The notes: a model not told the origin generated them from the letters alone. DNA of 64,000 nt from Tritonibacter aquimaris (GCF_009617595.1 NZ_WIXK01000003.1:186001-250000), one strand, 5' to 3'; shown: positions 33,765 to 42,768, counted from the stretch's first letter. Made by a program: numbers and translations.

Positions 33765-34370
33765 ATGCCACTTTTAGAAACCGCTTTCCCCGTGCTGTTG
33801 ATCTGGGGGGTGGTTGGCTATCTCCTGGGGTCTATCCCGTTTGGCCTGCTGCTGACCCGCCTGATGGGGCTGGGCAATCTGCGTGAAATTGGCTCAGGCA
33901 ATATTGGCACCACCAATGTGTTGCGCACCGGCAGCAAGGCCGCCGCGGCAGCGACGCTTTTGCTGGATGGCGGCAAGGGCGCGGCGGCGGTGCTACTGGC
34001 GCGTTTTCTGGCAGGCGAAGATGCAGCGCAGTTGGCCGGGCTTACCGCCTTTCTTGGCCATTGCTTTCCGATCTGGCTGCGGTTCCAGGGTGGCAAAGGT
34101 GTGGCGACATTCCTGGGGCTTATGCTCGCCTTGGCCTGGCCCGTGGGCATTGCCTGCTGCCTCACCTGGTTGATCGCGGCCTACCTCAGCCGGATTTCTT
34201 CCATGGGGGCACTGGTGGCGGCAGCGATTTCACCGCTTTGGGCAGCCCTTCTTGGTCACAGCGACGTGATCATCCTCACGGTTTTGCTCACGCTTCTTGT
34301 GATCGCACGCCACAAAGCCAATATTTCGCGACTGATTTCCGGCACCGAGCCACGCATCGGCGAAAAATAA
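33765..34370 (+). CDS. plsY: Glycerol-3-phosphate acyltransferase PlsY
   Basis: The 201-residue membrane protein has the three PlsY loops: LGSIPFGLLLTRLMG, REIGSGNIGTTNVLRTGSK with GGKGAAAVLLARFLAG, and FRFQGGKGVATFLG-like sequence later. It uses acyl phosphate to acylate glycerol-3-phosphate, starting phospholipid synthesis. It begins seven bases after pyrC' and closes the pyrB-pyrC'-plsY run. Confidence 0.95.
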   Translation: MPLLETAFPVLLIWGVVGYLLGSIPFGLLLTRLMGLGNLREIGSGNIGTTNVLRTGSKAAAAATLLLDGGKGAAAVLLARFLAGEDAAQLAGLTAFLGHCFPIWLRFQGGKGVATFLGLMLALAWPVGIACCLTWLIAAYLSRISSMGALVAAAISPLWAALLGHSDVIILTVLLTLLVIARHKANISRLISGTEPRIGEK

Positions 34371-34464
34371 TTCGGGCTATCACTTTTGAAAAGCGGAATG
34401 TGACGGCACCCGAGCCGAAAACAAAATCACATACTTTCAACAAGATAGCACAATATTCACAGAG

Positions 34465-34480
34465 TGAACCGATCAGTTAA
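34465..34480. promoter_or_regulatory. Candidate operator, copy 1 of ACCGATCAGT core
   Basis: TGAACCGATCAGTTAA is a 16-mer with six of eight symmetric base pairs, centred on GATC, 181 bases before the YHS gene. The 10-base core recurs exactly at 43735-43750 (inverted) and 43763-43778. The symmetry and length fit a TetR-type regulator site. Confidence 0.5.
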
Positions 34481-34519
34481 GGTTTTTGACCGCACGTATA
34501 TCTGCGCATTTCTGCACAA

Positions 34520-34538
34520 TCAAATTCAGTTGATTTGA
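34520..34538. promoter_or_regulatory. Perfect inverted repeat upstream of the YHS gene
   Basis: TCAAAT and ATTTGA form a perfect 6-bp dyad around a 7-base centre, 123 bases before the YHS-domain start and 40 bases downstream of the first operator copy. It could be a second regulator site or a hairpin in the 5' leader. Confidence 0.35.
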
Positions 34539-34660
34539 ACATGATTGCAGCACCTCCCACATTTCTGGTGTGGCAGGCAACCCGGCTGCTGCACCACTCA
34601 ATCAACACTCCTCTTTGGGGCAATTACCGCCCCTTCAGAGGCGCAGGAAAGGATCATATC

Positions 34661-35140
34661 ATGATCAACGTTAAATCTGTTCTGGGCGGCATTGCGCTGT
34701 CCGTTGCTGTAGCAACTTCTTCTCTGGCTGCTGGCGTTGAGTACAACGCGTCTTCGACTGGACTGGCCCTGCAAGGTTATGATCCGGTAGCATATTTCAC
34801 CGTCGGTGAGCCCACCAAAGGCAACTGGAAAATCACTGCGATCCACGACGATGTAACCTATCGTTTTGCATCCGAAGAAAACAAAGCTGAATTCCTTAAA
34901 AACCCTGAAGCTTATGCACCGGCATATGGCGGCTACTGCGCATTTGGCGCGGCGATGGGCTTCAAATTTGACGGCGATCCCACCCTGTGGAAAATCGTTG
35001 ATGACGTTCTTTACGTAAACCTGTCCGAAGACATCCAACAGCGCTGGGAAGGCGACATCCCTGGCTTTATCGAGCGTGCGGACGTCAACTGGGACGACAT
35101 TTCTGAAAAGACACCAGCAGAACTGCAAGCTGAGCAGTAA
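34661..35140 (+). CDS. Secreted YHS-domain protein
   Basis: From ATG 34661 (preceded by AGGAAAGGA) the 159-residue product has a signal peptide (VLGGIALSVAVATSSLAAG) and a YHS domain with LQGYDPVAYFTVGEPTKGNW, FASEENKAEFLKNPEAYAPAYGGYCAFG and DGDPTLWKIVDDVLYVNL. The YHS domain is often a small metal-binding module; here it is exported to the periplasm. An unusual 290-base upstream region contains a TetR-type operator candidate and an inverted repeat, so the gene is probably regulated. A strong terminator follows. Its physiological role is not established. Confidence 0.88.
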   Translation: MINVKSVLGGIALSVAVATSSLAAGVEYNASSTGLALQGYDPVAYFTVGEPTKGNWKITAIHDDVTYRFASEENKAEFLKNPEAYAPAYGGYCAFGAAMGFKFDGDPTLWKIVDDVLYVNLSEDIQQRWEGDIPGFIERADVNWDDISEKTPAELQAEQ

Positions 35141-35202
35141 ACAGTTGGGGCCGCGGGCCTGTCTCGCGGTCCACAGCCTTAGGCGCCAGACCACTCACAG
35201 GA

Positions 35203-35237
35203 AACGACAGCAGATCCATTCTGCTGTCGTTTTTTTT
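35203..35237 (+). terminator. Intrinsic terminator after the YHS gene
   Basis: An 11-bp stem (AACGACAGCAG / CTGCTGTCGTT) with a 7-base loop is followed by a run of T residues, 62 bases after the YHS stop. Confidence 0.9.
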
Positions 35238-35252
35238 ACGCCACGACCCAAT

Positions 35253-35277
35253 AAAAAAGAGCGCCCTCAGGCGCTCT
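35253..35277 (-). terminator. Intrinsic terminator after gshA
   Basis: The stem GAGCGCC / GGCGCTC with a 4-base loop is preceded on the plus strand by six A residues, i.e. a U-run in the minus-strand transcript, 27 bases past the gshA stop. Confidence 0.8.
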
Positions 35278-35303
35278 CTTTCGTGTTTCCCAGTCATCAG
35301 GCT

Positions 35304-36674
35304 TTAGTAGCTGAACTCAGCGTAGATCTTGCTCAGATCGCCCTGCCAGTCGCCATGATACTGCGCCAGCAGCTCATCGGCTGGAACGGTCCCTGTTTCA
35401 ATACTGTCTTTCAACGTGTTGAGGAAATGCGTCTCATCCGGAACCAACCCGCCTGAACTTGCAAAGCCGCGCGCCTGTAGGCCCGCAGTGGCGATTTCCA
35501 GCGCTTGCGCCGCGATCGATTGCATTTTCACCCCGTTGACCTCGGCCTGAAGCCCATCAACAGAGGCACCAATGCGCAACCCTTCGCGGGTGTCTGCATC
35601 CCAGCCCTTTACCAGATCCCAGGCGGCATCCAGCGCGGATTGGTCATACATCAACCCAACCCAGAACGCGGGCAGCGCACACAGGCGGCTCCAGGGGCCA
35701 CCATCAGCGCCACGCATTTCCATGTATTTCTTGATGCGCGCCTCAGGGAAGGCTGTGGTCAGATGATCCGCCCAATCTGACAATGTTGGCGTTTCACCTG
35801 GCAACGCGGGCAGCTTGCCCTCAAGGAAGTCGCGGAACGACTGGCCAAGTGCGTTGATATATTTGCCATCGCGGTAGACAAAATACATTGGCACATCGAG
35901 CGCATATTCCGCGTAGCGTTCAAAGCCCATGCCCTCTTCGAACACAAAAGGCAGCATGCCAGTGCGCGCATCATCCAGATTGCGCCAGATCAGGCTGCGC
36001 CAGGATTTGTGATTGTTGGGCTTGCCTTCAAAGAAGGGTGAATTGGCGAACAATGCGGTTGCCACAGGCTGCAGCGCCAGCGCGACACGCAGTTTCTGCA
36101 CCATGTCAGCCTCAGAGCCGAAATCCAGATTGACCTGCACGGTACAGGTGCGCCGCATCATCGCGCGCCCCATAGTGCCGACTTTTTCCATATAGTCGTT
36201 CATCAACCGGTAGCGCCCTTTGGGCATCAGCGGCATTTCTTCATGGCTCCAGATCGGAGCCGCGCCAAGGCCAATGAAACCAACGCCGATCTTATCAGCG
36301 ATGTCTTTCACTTCGCGCAGATGCGTGTGCACCTCGTCGCAGGTCTCGTGGATGGTTTCCAAAGGCGCGCCAGACAGTTCAACTGCGCCGCCCGGTTCAA
36401 GGCTGACATTGGCACCGTCTTTTTCAAGGCCAATCAGCTTGTCACCCTCTGTGACGGGCGACCAGCCATAAACATCGCGCAGCCCTTCCAGAACCGCAAC
36501 GATGGAACGCGTTCCCTCATAGGGGAGCGGTTTCAGCGTGTCTTTGCAGTAGCCGAATTTTTCGTGTTCGGTACCGATGCGCCAATCTGCGCGCGGTTTA
36601 CACCCCGACGCCAGATATTCTGCCAATTGTTCATGGCGCTCAATGGGTCCGCCGCCGGATTGAGGGATGGACAT
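35304..36674 (-). CDS. gshA: Glutamate-cysteine ligase, GCS2 (plant/alphaproteobacterial) type
   Basis: From ATG 36674 (GGAG six bases upstream) the protein has 456 residues with RIGTEHEKFGYCKDTLKPLPYEG, VSLEPGGAVELSGAPLETIHET, RTCTVQVNLDFGSE and a C-terminal GWDADTREGLRIGAS. These mark the class that includes plant and alphaproteobacterial enzymes, not the Escherichia coli form. It joins Glu and Cys in the first step of glutathione synthesis in the cytosol. It follows the 175-residue membrane protein gene by 60 bases, downstream of rsmE and the GNAT gene. Confidence 0.95.
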   Translation of the reverse strand: MSIPQSGGGPIERHEQLAEYLASGCKPRADWRIGTEHEKFGYCKDTLKPLPYEGTRSIVAVLEGLRDVYGWSPVTEGDKLIGLEKDGANVSLEPGGAVELSGAPLETIHETCDEVHTHLREVKDIADKIGVGFIGLGAAPIWSHEEMPLMPKGRYRLMNDYMEKVGTMGRAMMRRTCTVQVNLDFGSEADMVQKLRVALALQPVATALFANSPFFEGKPNNHKSWRSLIWRNLDDARTGMLPFVFEEGMGFERYAEYALDVPMYFVYRDGKYINALGQSFRDFLEGKLPALPGETPTLSDWADHLTTAFPEARIKKYMEMRGADGGPWSRLCALPAFWVGLMYDQSALDAAWDLVKGWDADTREGLRIGASVDGLQAEVNGVKMQSIAAQALEIATAGLQARGFASSGGLVPDETHFLNTLKDSIETGTVPADELLAQYHGDWQGDLSKIYAEFSY

Positions 36675-36733
36675 GGGGAACTCCGTCCGTTGTCTGTCTC
36701 GTTGCGCAGAAGTGGGCGGAATCGCCCAAAGTG

Positions 36734-37261
36734 TCAATGGAGCCTTTGAAAGGCGTCCCTGCTGGGAGCCCGCTCCCAGATCACGACCTGGTGAGGTCCG
36801 CTGCGATGCATTTCTTCTAACATACGCTCTGTCTTCAATCCGGGAAGGCTGGAAAAGACATCAAAGAGCGCGTCCGCGCCAGAGGCGTTCACCGGGATGG
36901 CAAGCGGCGCTTGGCCCGGTTGTTCCAGCAACCAATGTGCAGGTTTGGACGTGTGATCAAGGCGCAGGCGTTCAAGCTCTGATGCGGCGACTGCACCACC
37001 GGTAAGTGGGCCGAAATAGGCGATTTGGCCTTCATCCACCCGCACAACACCAGGCCCGGCACCGCCAAGACGAAACCGCAAACGCTGCCCGCCGACCACT
37101 GCAATAACAATCGCGGCTGCAATCAAAACCCAGCCCGCAACCTGCCAAAACCCAAAAGACCACAACACCCAGCGCAGACCAAACAGGCCCAGCGCAGCAG
37201 CCGCTATCAGTTCACGCCAATGCCACAATGCCGCGCGGGCTTCGGGACGAATAAAGCTCAT
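36734..37261 (-). CDS. Uncharacterised two-helix membrane protein
   Basis: The start is ATG 37261, because GGAGGG stands six bases before it, and not the ATG two codons earlier, which abuts the site. The 175-residue product has two membrane segments near the N-terminus (LIAAAALGLFGLRWVLWSF and QVAGWVLIAAAIVIAVVGG) and a cytoplasmic domain resembling a PH-like fold (VRVDEGQIAYFGPLTGGAVAASELERLRL). The family is unnamed to me. The start overlaps the GNAT stop by four bases. Confidence 0.78.
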   Translation of the reverse strand: MSFIRPEARAALWHWRELIAAAALGLFGLRWVLWSFGFWQVAGWVLIAAAIVIAVVGGQRLRFRLGGAGPGVVRVDEGQIAYFGPLTGGAVAASELERLRLDHTSKPAHWLLEQPGQAPLAIPVNASGADALFDVFSSLPGLKTERMLEEMHRSGPHQVVIWERAPSRDAFQRLH

Positions 37262-38118
37262 GTGCATCCCTCCACAGGAGATGTGCTAATTTTTTGCACC
37301 TCGGAAAACAGCACCAAGGCGTATGTCCCTGCAAGCCGGAACCCGACCGCCTCATAGGCGCGCGCAGCCGCAGCATTCGCCGCAAAAAGCACCGCCTGTT
37401 TCGCGCCCGCGTCGCGGGCTTCAAGCAGATGCATGGCCAGCGCCTGACGGGCGTGACCCTGACCGCGTTTATCTTTTGGCGTAAAAACACCACCGATCTG
37501 CACCACATCTTCGAATTGGGTGTTGAAGCCGGTCATTGCAACCGGCTCTCCGCCTGATATCAGCACCCGGTGACTGTTGTGGGCGATGTATTTACCGATT
37601 TCCTGCGCGGCTTTCTCCGTCGCAAGCTCTGGCGGGAAACCAAGTGCCTCGCAGTTATAGTCTGCGCGCCACCCTTCCAGCAGGCCGCGATCCGCATGCT
37701 CCAGCGAGTGCAATTCATCATCGGGACGCGGTGCAACCTTTATGTCTGTCAAATCAAGGTGAAACCCCAGATCATCCGCATTGAGATGGGTGGGGGCATT
37801 TGTCAAATCGGCTGCATCAAGGAACGCCCGCACTTGTGGCGCATCCCCCAGAACACCGTGGATATCACGCCCTCGGATCAGATCTGCCGCAGTGTCCCAA
37901 TGTTCAAAATCGGGGGCCTGCATCAGGACTGTCCCTGAATTGCTTATCGCAAAGACGCCCCGGCCCTGCTCTAAGACCCAAATCTGCATCCCATAGGGCG
38001 CGTCAGAAGTCAGACCAAAATCCCGCAGGTTGCCAAGCAGAAACATCGAGCTTTGGATGTGATCATACAGAAATGGAAACATCCATTCCAAATCCTGTTC
38101 CTCAGCCCGACGCCACAT
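37258..38118 (-). CDS. GNAT-family N-acetyltransferase
   Basis: From ATG 38118 (two bases after the rsmE stop) the protein has 286 residues. The C-terminal half holds the acetyl-CoA motif (VQIGGVFTPKDKRGQGHARQALAMHLL) and the NAAAARAYEAVGF motif B of GNAT enzymes; the N-terminal half is a divergent second domain, so it may be a double-GNAT fold. The acceptor substrate is unknown. An upstream GTG at 38148 lies within rsmE and is not preferred. Confidence 0.85.
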   Translation of the reverse strand: MWRRAEEQDLEWMFPFLYDHIQSSMFLLGNLRDFGLTSDAPYGMQIWVLEQGRGVFAISNSGTVLMQAPDFEHWDTAADLIRGRDIHGVLGDAPQVRAFLDAADLTNAPTHLNADDLGFHLDLTDIKVAPRPDDELHSLEHADRGLLEGWRADYNCEALGFPPELATEKAAQEIGKYIAHNSHRVLISGGEPVAMTGFNTQFEDVVQIGGVFTPKDKRGQGHARQALAMHLLEARDAGAKQAVLFAANAAAARAYEAVGFRLAGTYALVLFSEVQKISTSPVEGCT

Positions 38119-38120
38119 TG

Positions 38121-38846
38121 CTACCAGTCTCCCAATGTCTTTTGCCACAACGTCATCGCGGCCACCGCCGCCGTATCCGCACGCAAAACACGCGGTCCAA
38201 GGCTTACAACATGCGATTGTTCCAATGCATGCAAGCGTTTCCGTTCATCCTCGGAAAATCCGCCTTCAGGGCCGATCAAAATGGCCCAGGGCGCGTCTGG
38301 ATTGCTGTCCGCTGCCAGCTCCAGCGCATTGCCCACTTCGGCCTCATCACAAAACATCAACTGGCGCTCTTTGGGCCAGTGATCGAGCAGGCGTGCAAGC
38401 TTTTGCAGCTCTGCCACCTCAGGCACATAGGTGCCGCCACATTGTTCTGCCGCTTCCACCGCATGGGCCTGCAGGCGGTCCTGGCGGATCCGATCTGAAT
38501 TGGTGAATTGCGTTTGCACCGGCAGGATCTTGGCTGCACCCATTTCCGCGGCTTTTTCCACGATGAAATCAGTGCGCGCCTTTTTGATCGGTGCGAACAT
38601 CAACCACAGGTCTGGCGGCATCTGCAGCGGTTTGCTCTGGTTCAGGCAGGCCAGCGTGCCGCCGCGTTTATTGGCCTCCTGCACTTCGACCTGCCATTCA
38701 CCATCACGGCCATTAAACACCGTCACATGATCGCCCACGGATAGCCGCATCACCCCAAAAAGGTAATGCGCCTGGTCTCGATCCAGAGGAAGCGATTGCC
38801 CTGCACCCAAAGGGTGCTCTACATACAGTCTGACTTTTGCACTCAT
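38121..38846 (-). CDS. rsmE: 16S rRNA (uracil1498-N3)-methyltransferase RsmE
   Basis: The 241-residue SPOUT-family protein has the RsmE pattern: RDQAHYLFGVMRLSVGDHVTVFNG, a GGTYVPEV segment, the SAM-binding knot stretch ILIGPEGGFSEDERKRL, and LGPRVLRADTAAVAAMTLWQ at the end. It methylates U1498 of 16S rRNA. It starts the rsmE-GNAT-membrane protein-gshA run. Its start is 13 bases from the divergent ubiA ATG, so the two promoters must overlap the opposite coding regions. Confidence 0.95.
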   Translation of the reverse strand: MSAKVRLYVEHPLGAGQSLPLDRDQAHYLFGVMRLSVGDHVTVFNGRDGEWQVEVQEANKRGGTLACLNQSKPLQMPPDLWLMFAPIKKARTDFIVEKAAEMGAAKILPVQTQFTNSDRIRQDRLQAHAVEAAEQCGGTYVPEVAELQKLARLLDHWPKERQLMFCDEAEVGNALELAADSNPDAPWAILIGPEGGFSEDERKRLHALEQSHVVSLGPRVLRADTAAVAAMTLWQKTLGDW

Positions 38847-38858
38847 GGAAGCTTACAT

Positions 38859-39821
38859 ATGCAAGGCAAAGCGCCAACACCAGATGGTCAGGTCGCAGAT
38901 GCGGTCAAAGGAAACTGGGTCGACACATATGCACCAGAATGGAGCCGCCCCTATCTGCGCCTGAGCCGTGCGGATCGCCCGATTGGCACCTGGCTCTTGC
39001 TGATCCCCTGCTGGTGGGGTCTGGTGCTGGCGATGCTCTGGGATGGGCAAGCAGGTTGGCACGATCTCTGGATCGCCGTGGGCTGCGCGTTTGGATCATG
39101 GCTGATGCGCGGTGCGGGCTGCACCTGGAATGACATCACCGATCGTGAATTTGACGCCCAGGTGGAGCGCACCCGCTCCCGCCCGATCCCCTCAGGCCAA
39201 GTCAGCGTCAAAGGCGCGCTGGCCTGGATGGGGCTGCAGGTCCTGTTGGGGGCGTTGATCTTGCTGAGCTTCAATCAGGCGGCCATTGCGATGGGTATTC
39301 TGGCGTTGCTGCCCGTGGCGATTTACCCTTTTGCCAAACGGTTCACATGGTGGCCGCAGATGTTTTTGGGGATCGCCCTCAACTGGGGCGCATTGCTTGC
39401 CTGGGTTGCGCATACCGGCAGCCTGCATTGGGCGGCCGTGCTTTTGTATTTGGCCGGTATCGCCTGGACGCTGTTTTACGACACGATCTACGCCCATCAG
39501 GACACCGAGGATGATGCGCTTATTGGGGTGAAATCCACCGCCCGTCTGTTTAACACAGAAACCCCTAAATGGCTGCGCCGCTTTATCGTTGCAACGGTTG
39601 CCCTGATGGCCTTTGCCGTGCTGAGCGCGGTTCAAAACGATGGATCGCCGCTCAAACTAGCGCTAACTCTTGCCGCCCCCTGGGCGATGGGCTGGCATAT
39701 GACCTGGCAATTGCGCAGCTTTGACGCGGAAAACACCGATGGGCTCCTAAGGATTTTTCGCCTCAACCGAGATACCGGCTTGATTCCGCTCATATTCTTG
39801 ATTGCGGCGCTCTTCGTATGA
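38859..39821 (+). CDS. ubiA: 4-Hydroxybenzoate polyprenyltransferase UbiA
   Basis: From ATG 38859 the protein has 320 residues and about eight membrane segments. It carries both aspartate motifs of UbiA: GAGCTWNDITDREFDAQVERTRSRP and FYDTIYAHQDTEDD. It attaches the polyprenyl tail, made by the synthase at 4.2 kb, to 4-hydroxybenzoate in ubiquinone synthesis. An extended frame to 38766 overlaps rsmE and is not chosen. GGAA lies about nine bases before the ATG. Confidence 0.93.
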   Translation: MQGKAPTPDGQVADAVKGNWVDTYAPEWSRPYLRLSRADRPIGTWLLLIPCWWGLVLAMLWDGQAGWHDLWIAVGCAFGSWLMRGAGCTWNDITDREFDAQVERTRSRPIPSGQVSVKGALAWMGLQVLLGALILLSFNQAAIAMGILALLPVAIYPFAKRFTWWPQMFLGIALNWGALLAWVAHTGSLHWAAVLLYLAGIAWTLFYDTIYAHQDTEDDALIGVKSTARLFNTETPKWLRRFIVATVALMAFAVLSAVQNDGSPLKLALTLAAPWAMGWHMTWQLRSFDAENTDGLLRIFRLNRDTGLIPLIFLIAALFV

Positions 39822-39881
39822 TTGAAAGTCTACTCATCGGTCGTTAAGAGTTTTGTGAACGAGTAAGGGGTCAAGATTCAT

Positions 39882-41756
39882 ATGCGCCTACCAACCGTGC
39901 TGATTCCCGGTGCAACCTTCGCAACCGCCGCCGCACTTTGTGTTGTGGTCGCGGGTTTCACGGCAACAGCGATGGAACGGGCCAGTGAATCAGCCGTGCG
40001 CCGCAGTCTCGATATTGGCGGCTTTGAATGGGCCGAAGTGGCGGCCAACGGGTTGAATGTTTTCCTCGAAGGCACCGCCCCCGATGAAGCAAGCCGCTTT
40101 GCGGCGCTGTCACAGGCTGGTGGCGTTGTGGATGCGTCGCGCATTATTGACCGCATGCAGGTCACACCTTCACGCGGCATCGCACCGCCGCAATTCTCGA
40201 TTGAGATACTACGCAACGACTCTGGCATTTCGCTGATTGGCCTCGCCCCCAAAGCGACCGAGCGCACCGATGTTATTGATCATCTGCGTGATATCGTGCG
40301 CGATGATGAAATCGCCGATTTTCTGGAAACCACCACCTATGCCACGCCACGCGGCTGGACCCAGGCGCTGGATTACGGGCTGAAAGCGCTCGACCTGCTG
40401 CCCAGCTCCAAAATCTCGATCAAACCCGGCGCGGTTGCAATCACCGCCAATACAGACAGTCCAGAAGACAAAGAACGCCTTGAGCGTCAACTGTCGCGCA
40501 TGGCACCCGGCGGGTTGCGTCTGACCCTGGATCTAAAGGCACCCCGCCCGGTGATCACACCTTTCACGCTGCGTTTTACACTGGATGAACAGGGCGGCAG
40601 ATTTGATGCCTGTTCCGCCGAAAGCGCATCCAGCGCGCAACGGATTGTGGCCGCAGCCCAAAACGCGGGCCTTAAAGGCGACGCAGAATGCGTGATCGGC
40701 ATGGGCGTTCCTTCCCCCAATTGGGCCCAAGCGGTGGAAGAAAGCCTCAAAAGCCTCGCTGAGCTTGGACAGGGCAGCGTGACCTTGGCCAATGCTGACA
40801 TCACGCTGGTTGCAGTGGAAGGCACGGATCAGGGCAAATTTGACCGTATTGCCGGCGCGCTAGAGCATGCTTTGCCCAAAGTATTTGCCCTTCACACGGT
40901 ATTGCCCGTCGCCGAGACCGAAAGCGAAGGCGAGAATGAGTTCACCGCCACGCTCAGCCCGGAGGGGCAGGTTCTGCTGCGTGGTCGCCTGTCTGATCAG
41001 ACCCAGCGTGAGTTGACCAATAGTTTCGCCAAAGCCCGTTTTGGCAGCGAAAACGTCCACAGTACCGCGCGCCTTGCCGAAGATCTGCCAATGGATTGGA
41101 ACATGCGCGTGCTCACAGGGCTGGAAGCGCTGTCAGTGCTGCATCGTGGGGCGGTCAATATCACCCCACAAACGATTGAGCTGCGCGGTGCAAGCTATCA
41201 AAAAGATGCCTCCGCTGAAGTGGCAAAGCTGTTTTCCACCCGGCTTGGGGAAACCGCGACCTACGATCTGACTATCACCTATGATGAACCACCGATCCCG
41301 GAAAACCAGCCGCTGAGCCCGGAACAATGTCAGGACCTGCTGACCAAGGTTCAGGAAAACGGCAAGATCACCTTTGAACCCGGATCTGCAACCGTCGCTG
41401 AGGGCAGCAACGCCACGCTTGACCTTGTGGCAGGCGTCCTGGAGGACTGCGGCCCCGTGCGGCTGGAGATTCAGGGCCATACCGACAGTCAGGGGCGCGA
41501 AACGATGAATGAACGCCTCAGCCAGGCGCGGGCACAGTCGGTCCTCAATGAGCTACGCGCGCGCCGCATCCCAACGCTGACCTTTGTGGCGCGGGGCTAT
41601 GGCGAAGCGCAGCCAATTGCCGACAACGAGACCGAAGAAGGCCGCGAAGCCAATCGCCGTATCGTTTTCCAGATGCTGGACAACACCGCGGCAGAGGCGG
41701 AAGACAGCGCCACAGATGAAACCAGTCAAGAGACCGAAGAAGGATCCAACCAATGA
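39882..41756 (+). CDS. OmpA-family protein with BON-like repeats
   Basis: The 624-residue protein has a single N-terminal membrane segment or uncleaved signal (PGATFATAAALCVVVAGFTAT), several BON-like alpha/beta modules in the middle (about residues 35-480), and a C-terminal OmpA peptidoglycan-binding domain: ITFEPGSATVAEGSN, LEIQGHTDSQGRETMNERLSQ and REANRRIVFQML. It probably links the inner membrane to the cell wall or outer membrane. It ends in an acidic tail and overlaps the next gene by four bases, so the two proteins are coupled. Confidence 0.86.
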   Translation: MRLPTVLIPGATFATAAALCVVVAGFTATAMERASESAVRRSLDIGGFEWAEVAANGLNVFLEGTAPDEASRFAALSQAGGVVDASRIIDRMQVTPSRGIAPPQFSIEILRNDSGISLIGLAPKATERTDVIDHLRDIVRDDEIADFLETTTYATPRGWTQALDYGLKALDLLPSSKISIKPGAVAITANTDSPEDKERLERQLSRMAPGGLRLTLDLKAPRPVITPFTLRFTLDEQGGRFDACSAESASSAQRIVAAAQNAGLKGDAECVIGMGVPSPNWAQAVEESLKSLAELGQGSVTLANADITLVAVEGTDQGKFDRIAGALEHALPKVFALHTVLPVAETESEGENEFTATLSPEGQVLLRGRLSDQTQRELTNSFAKARFGSENVHSTARLAEDLPMDWNMRVLTGLEALSVLHRGAVNITPQTIELRGASYQKDASAEVAKLFSTRLGETATYDLTITYDEPPIPENQPLSPEQCQDLLTKVQENGKITFEPGSATVAEGSNATLDLVAGVLEDCGPVRLEIQGHTDSQGRETMNERLSQARAQSVLNELRARRIPTLTFVARGYGEAQPIADNETEEGREANRRIVFQMLDNTAAEAEDSATDETSQETEEGSNQ

Positions 41757-42067
41757 ACCGCACAGAGTTCATCATTGCCACTGCGATCATCCTGTTTGTG
41801 GCCTTTTCCTTGGGATGGTTTGCCAATTGGCTGGTGCATCGCTTCACCCGCGTAAATCAGGGTGATGTAGCCGATCTCGACAAGATGAGCCAAGAGCTGC
41901 ATGAAGCCGAAGAAACCCGTGATCAGGCCATCACCTACCTGCAACAGCGCGAAGCTGAGCTGCTCAATCAGCTGGCCCAGTCCGAGGCGGAACTCAGCGC
42001 AACAATGGATGGTCTGCGCGATGCGCGCCGCGAGGCCGAAGAGCTGCGCGGTCAGTTGACGCGATAA
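41753..42067 (+). CDS. Membrane-anchored coiled-coil protein
   Basis: The 104-residue product has one N-terminal membrane helix (FIIATAIILFVAFSLGWFANWLV) and then about 70 residues of highly charged heptad-like helix (DLDKMSQELHEAEETRDQA, AQSEAELSATMDGLRDARREAEEL). It begins with an ATGA overlap with the OmpA-family gene, which suggests the two are subunits of one envelope structure. Family unknown to me; the next gene, moaE, is convergent. Confidence 0.78.
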   Translation: MNRTEFIIATAIILFVAFSLGWFANWLVHRFTRVNQGDVADLDKMSQELHEAEETRDQAITYLQQREAELLNQLAQSEAELSATMDGLRDARREAEELRGQLTR

Positions 42068-42071
42068 GGGC

Positions 42072-42518
42072 TTACCAGCGCTTCAGCGCGTCTTCGTCAG
42101 CGTCTTTGGCCGCAACCCAATCGGCGCTGCCGTCCTGCAGGATTTCTTTCTTCCAGAACGGTGCGCGCGATTTAAGATAATCCATCAAAAATTCAGCCGC
42201 TTCAAAAGCATCTTTGCGATGCCGTGATGCGGTGGCCACCATCATGATTTGATCCCCCGGTGCCAACCGACCGTGCCGGTGGATCACCAAAGCATCTGCC
42301 AGTGACCAGCGTTCGATGGCCTCGGAGGCGATCTTTTCCAGCGCTTTTTGCGTCATGCCCGGATAGTGCTCGATCTCCATGATCGTCATCTCTCCCGCGT
42401 CGGCTTCGCGCACAACACCGGTAAAGGTCACAATCGCCCCTGCCCCTTTGGCGGAGGCGGTGAATTCATTTGCCACGGCACCTGCATCAAAGGCGGCTTC
42501 CTGAACCAGCACTTTCAT
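42072..42518 (-). CDS. moaE: Molybdopterin synthase catalytic subunit MoaE
   Basis: The 148-residue protein has the MoaE motifs GAIVTFTGVVREAD, MTIMEIEHYPGMTQKAL, HRHGRLAPGDQIMMVATASRHRKDAFEAAEFLMDYLKSRAPFWKKE. With MoaD it converts cPMP to molybdopterin. It is four bases downstream of moaD; both follow pgsA. Confidence 0.95.
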   Translation of the reverse strand: MKVLVQEAAFDAGAVANEFTASAKGAGAIVTFTGVVREADAGEMTIMEIEHYPGMTQKALEKIASEAIERWSLADALVIHRHGRLAPGDQIMMVATASRHRKDAFEAAEFLMDYLKSRAPFWKKEILQDGSADWVAAKDADEDALKRW

Positions 42519-42522
42519 CCGA

Positions 42523-42768
42523 TCAGCCCCCGGTCATTGGCGGGAAAAACGCAACCTCGCGCACGCCTTCAAGAGGGGCGTCAAACTCGCTCAGCTCCTG
42601 ATCCAGAGCGACGCGAAGCGCTGACAGATCTGCAAATGCAGCCTCATAGCGATCTTCGCGCTGCTTCAGCTCTTCCACCAGCTCCATCACGGTCGTGGCA
42701 GTTGTTTCTACCTCTTCGCGCGGGAGGCCAATACGTTCACGCACCCAGGCAAAATACATCACGTTCAT
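42523..42768 (-). CDS. moaD: Molybdopterin synthase sulfur carrier subunit MoaD
   Basis: The 81-residue product starts MNVMYFAWVRERIGLPREE and ends with the essential Gly-Gly (VAFFPPMTGG), the thiocarboxylated end that donates sulfur to MoaE. An upstream-extended frame is not chosen, because this ATG overlaps the pgsA stop by four bases and matches the usual length. Confidence 0.94.
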   Translation of the reverse strand: MNVMYFAWVRERIGLPREEVETTATTVMELVEELKQREDRYEAAFADLSALRVALDQELSEFDAPLEGVREVAFFPPMTGG

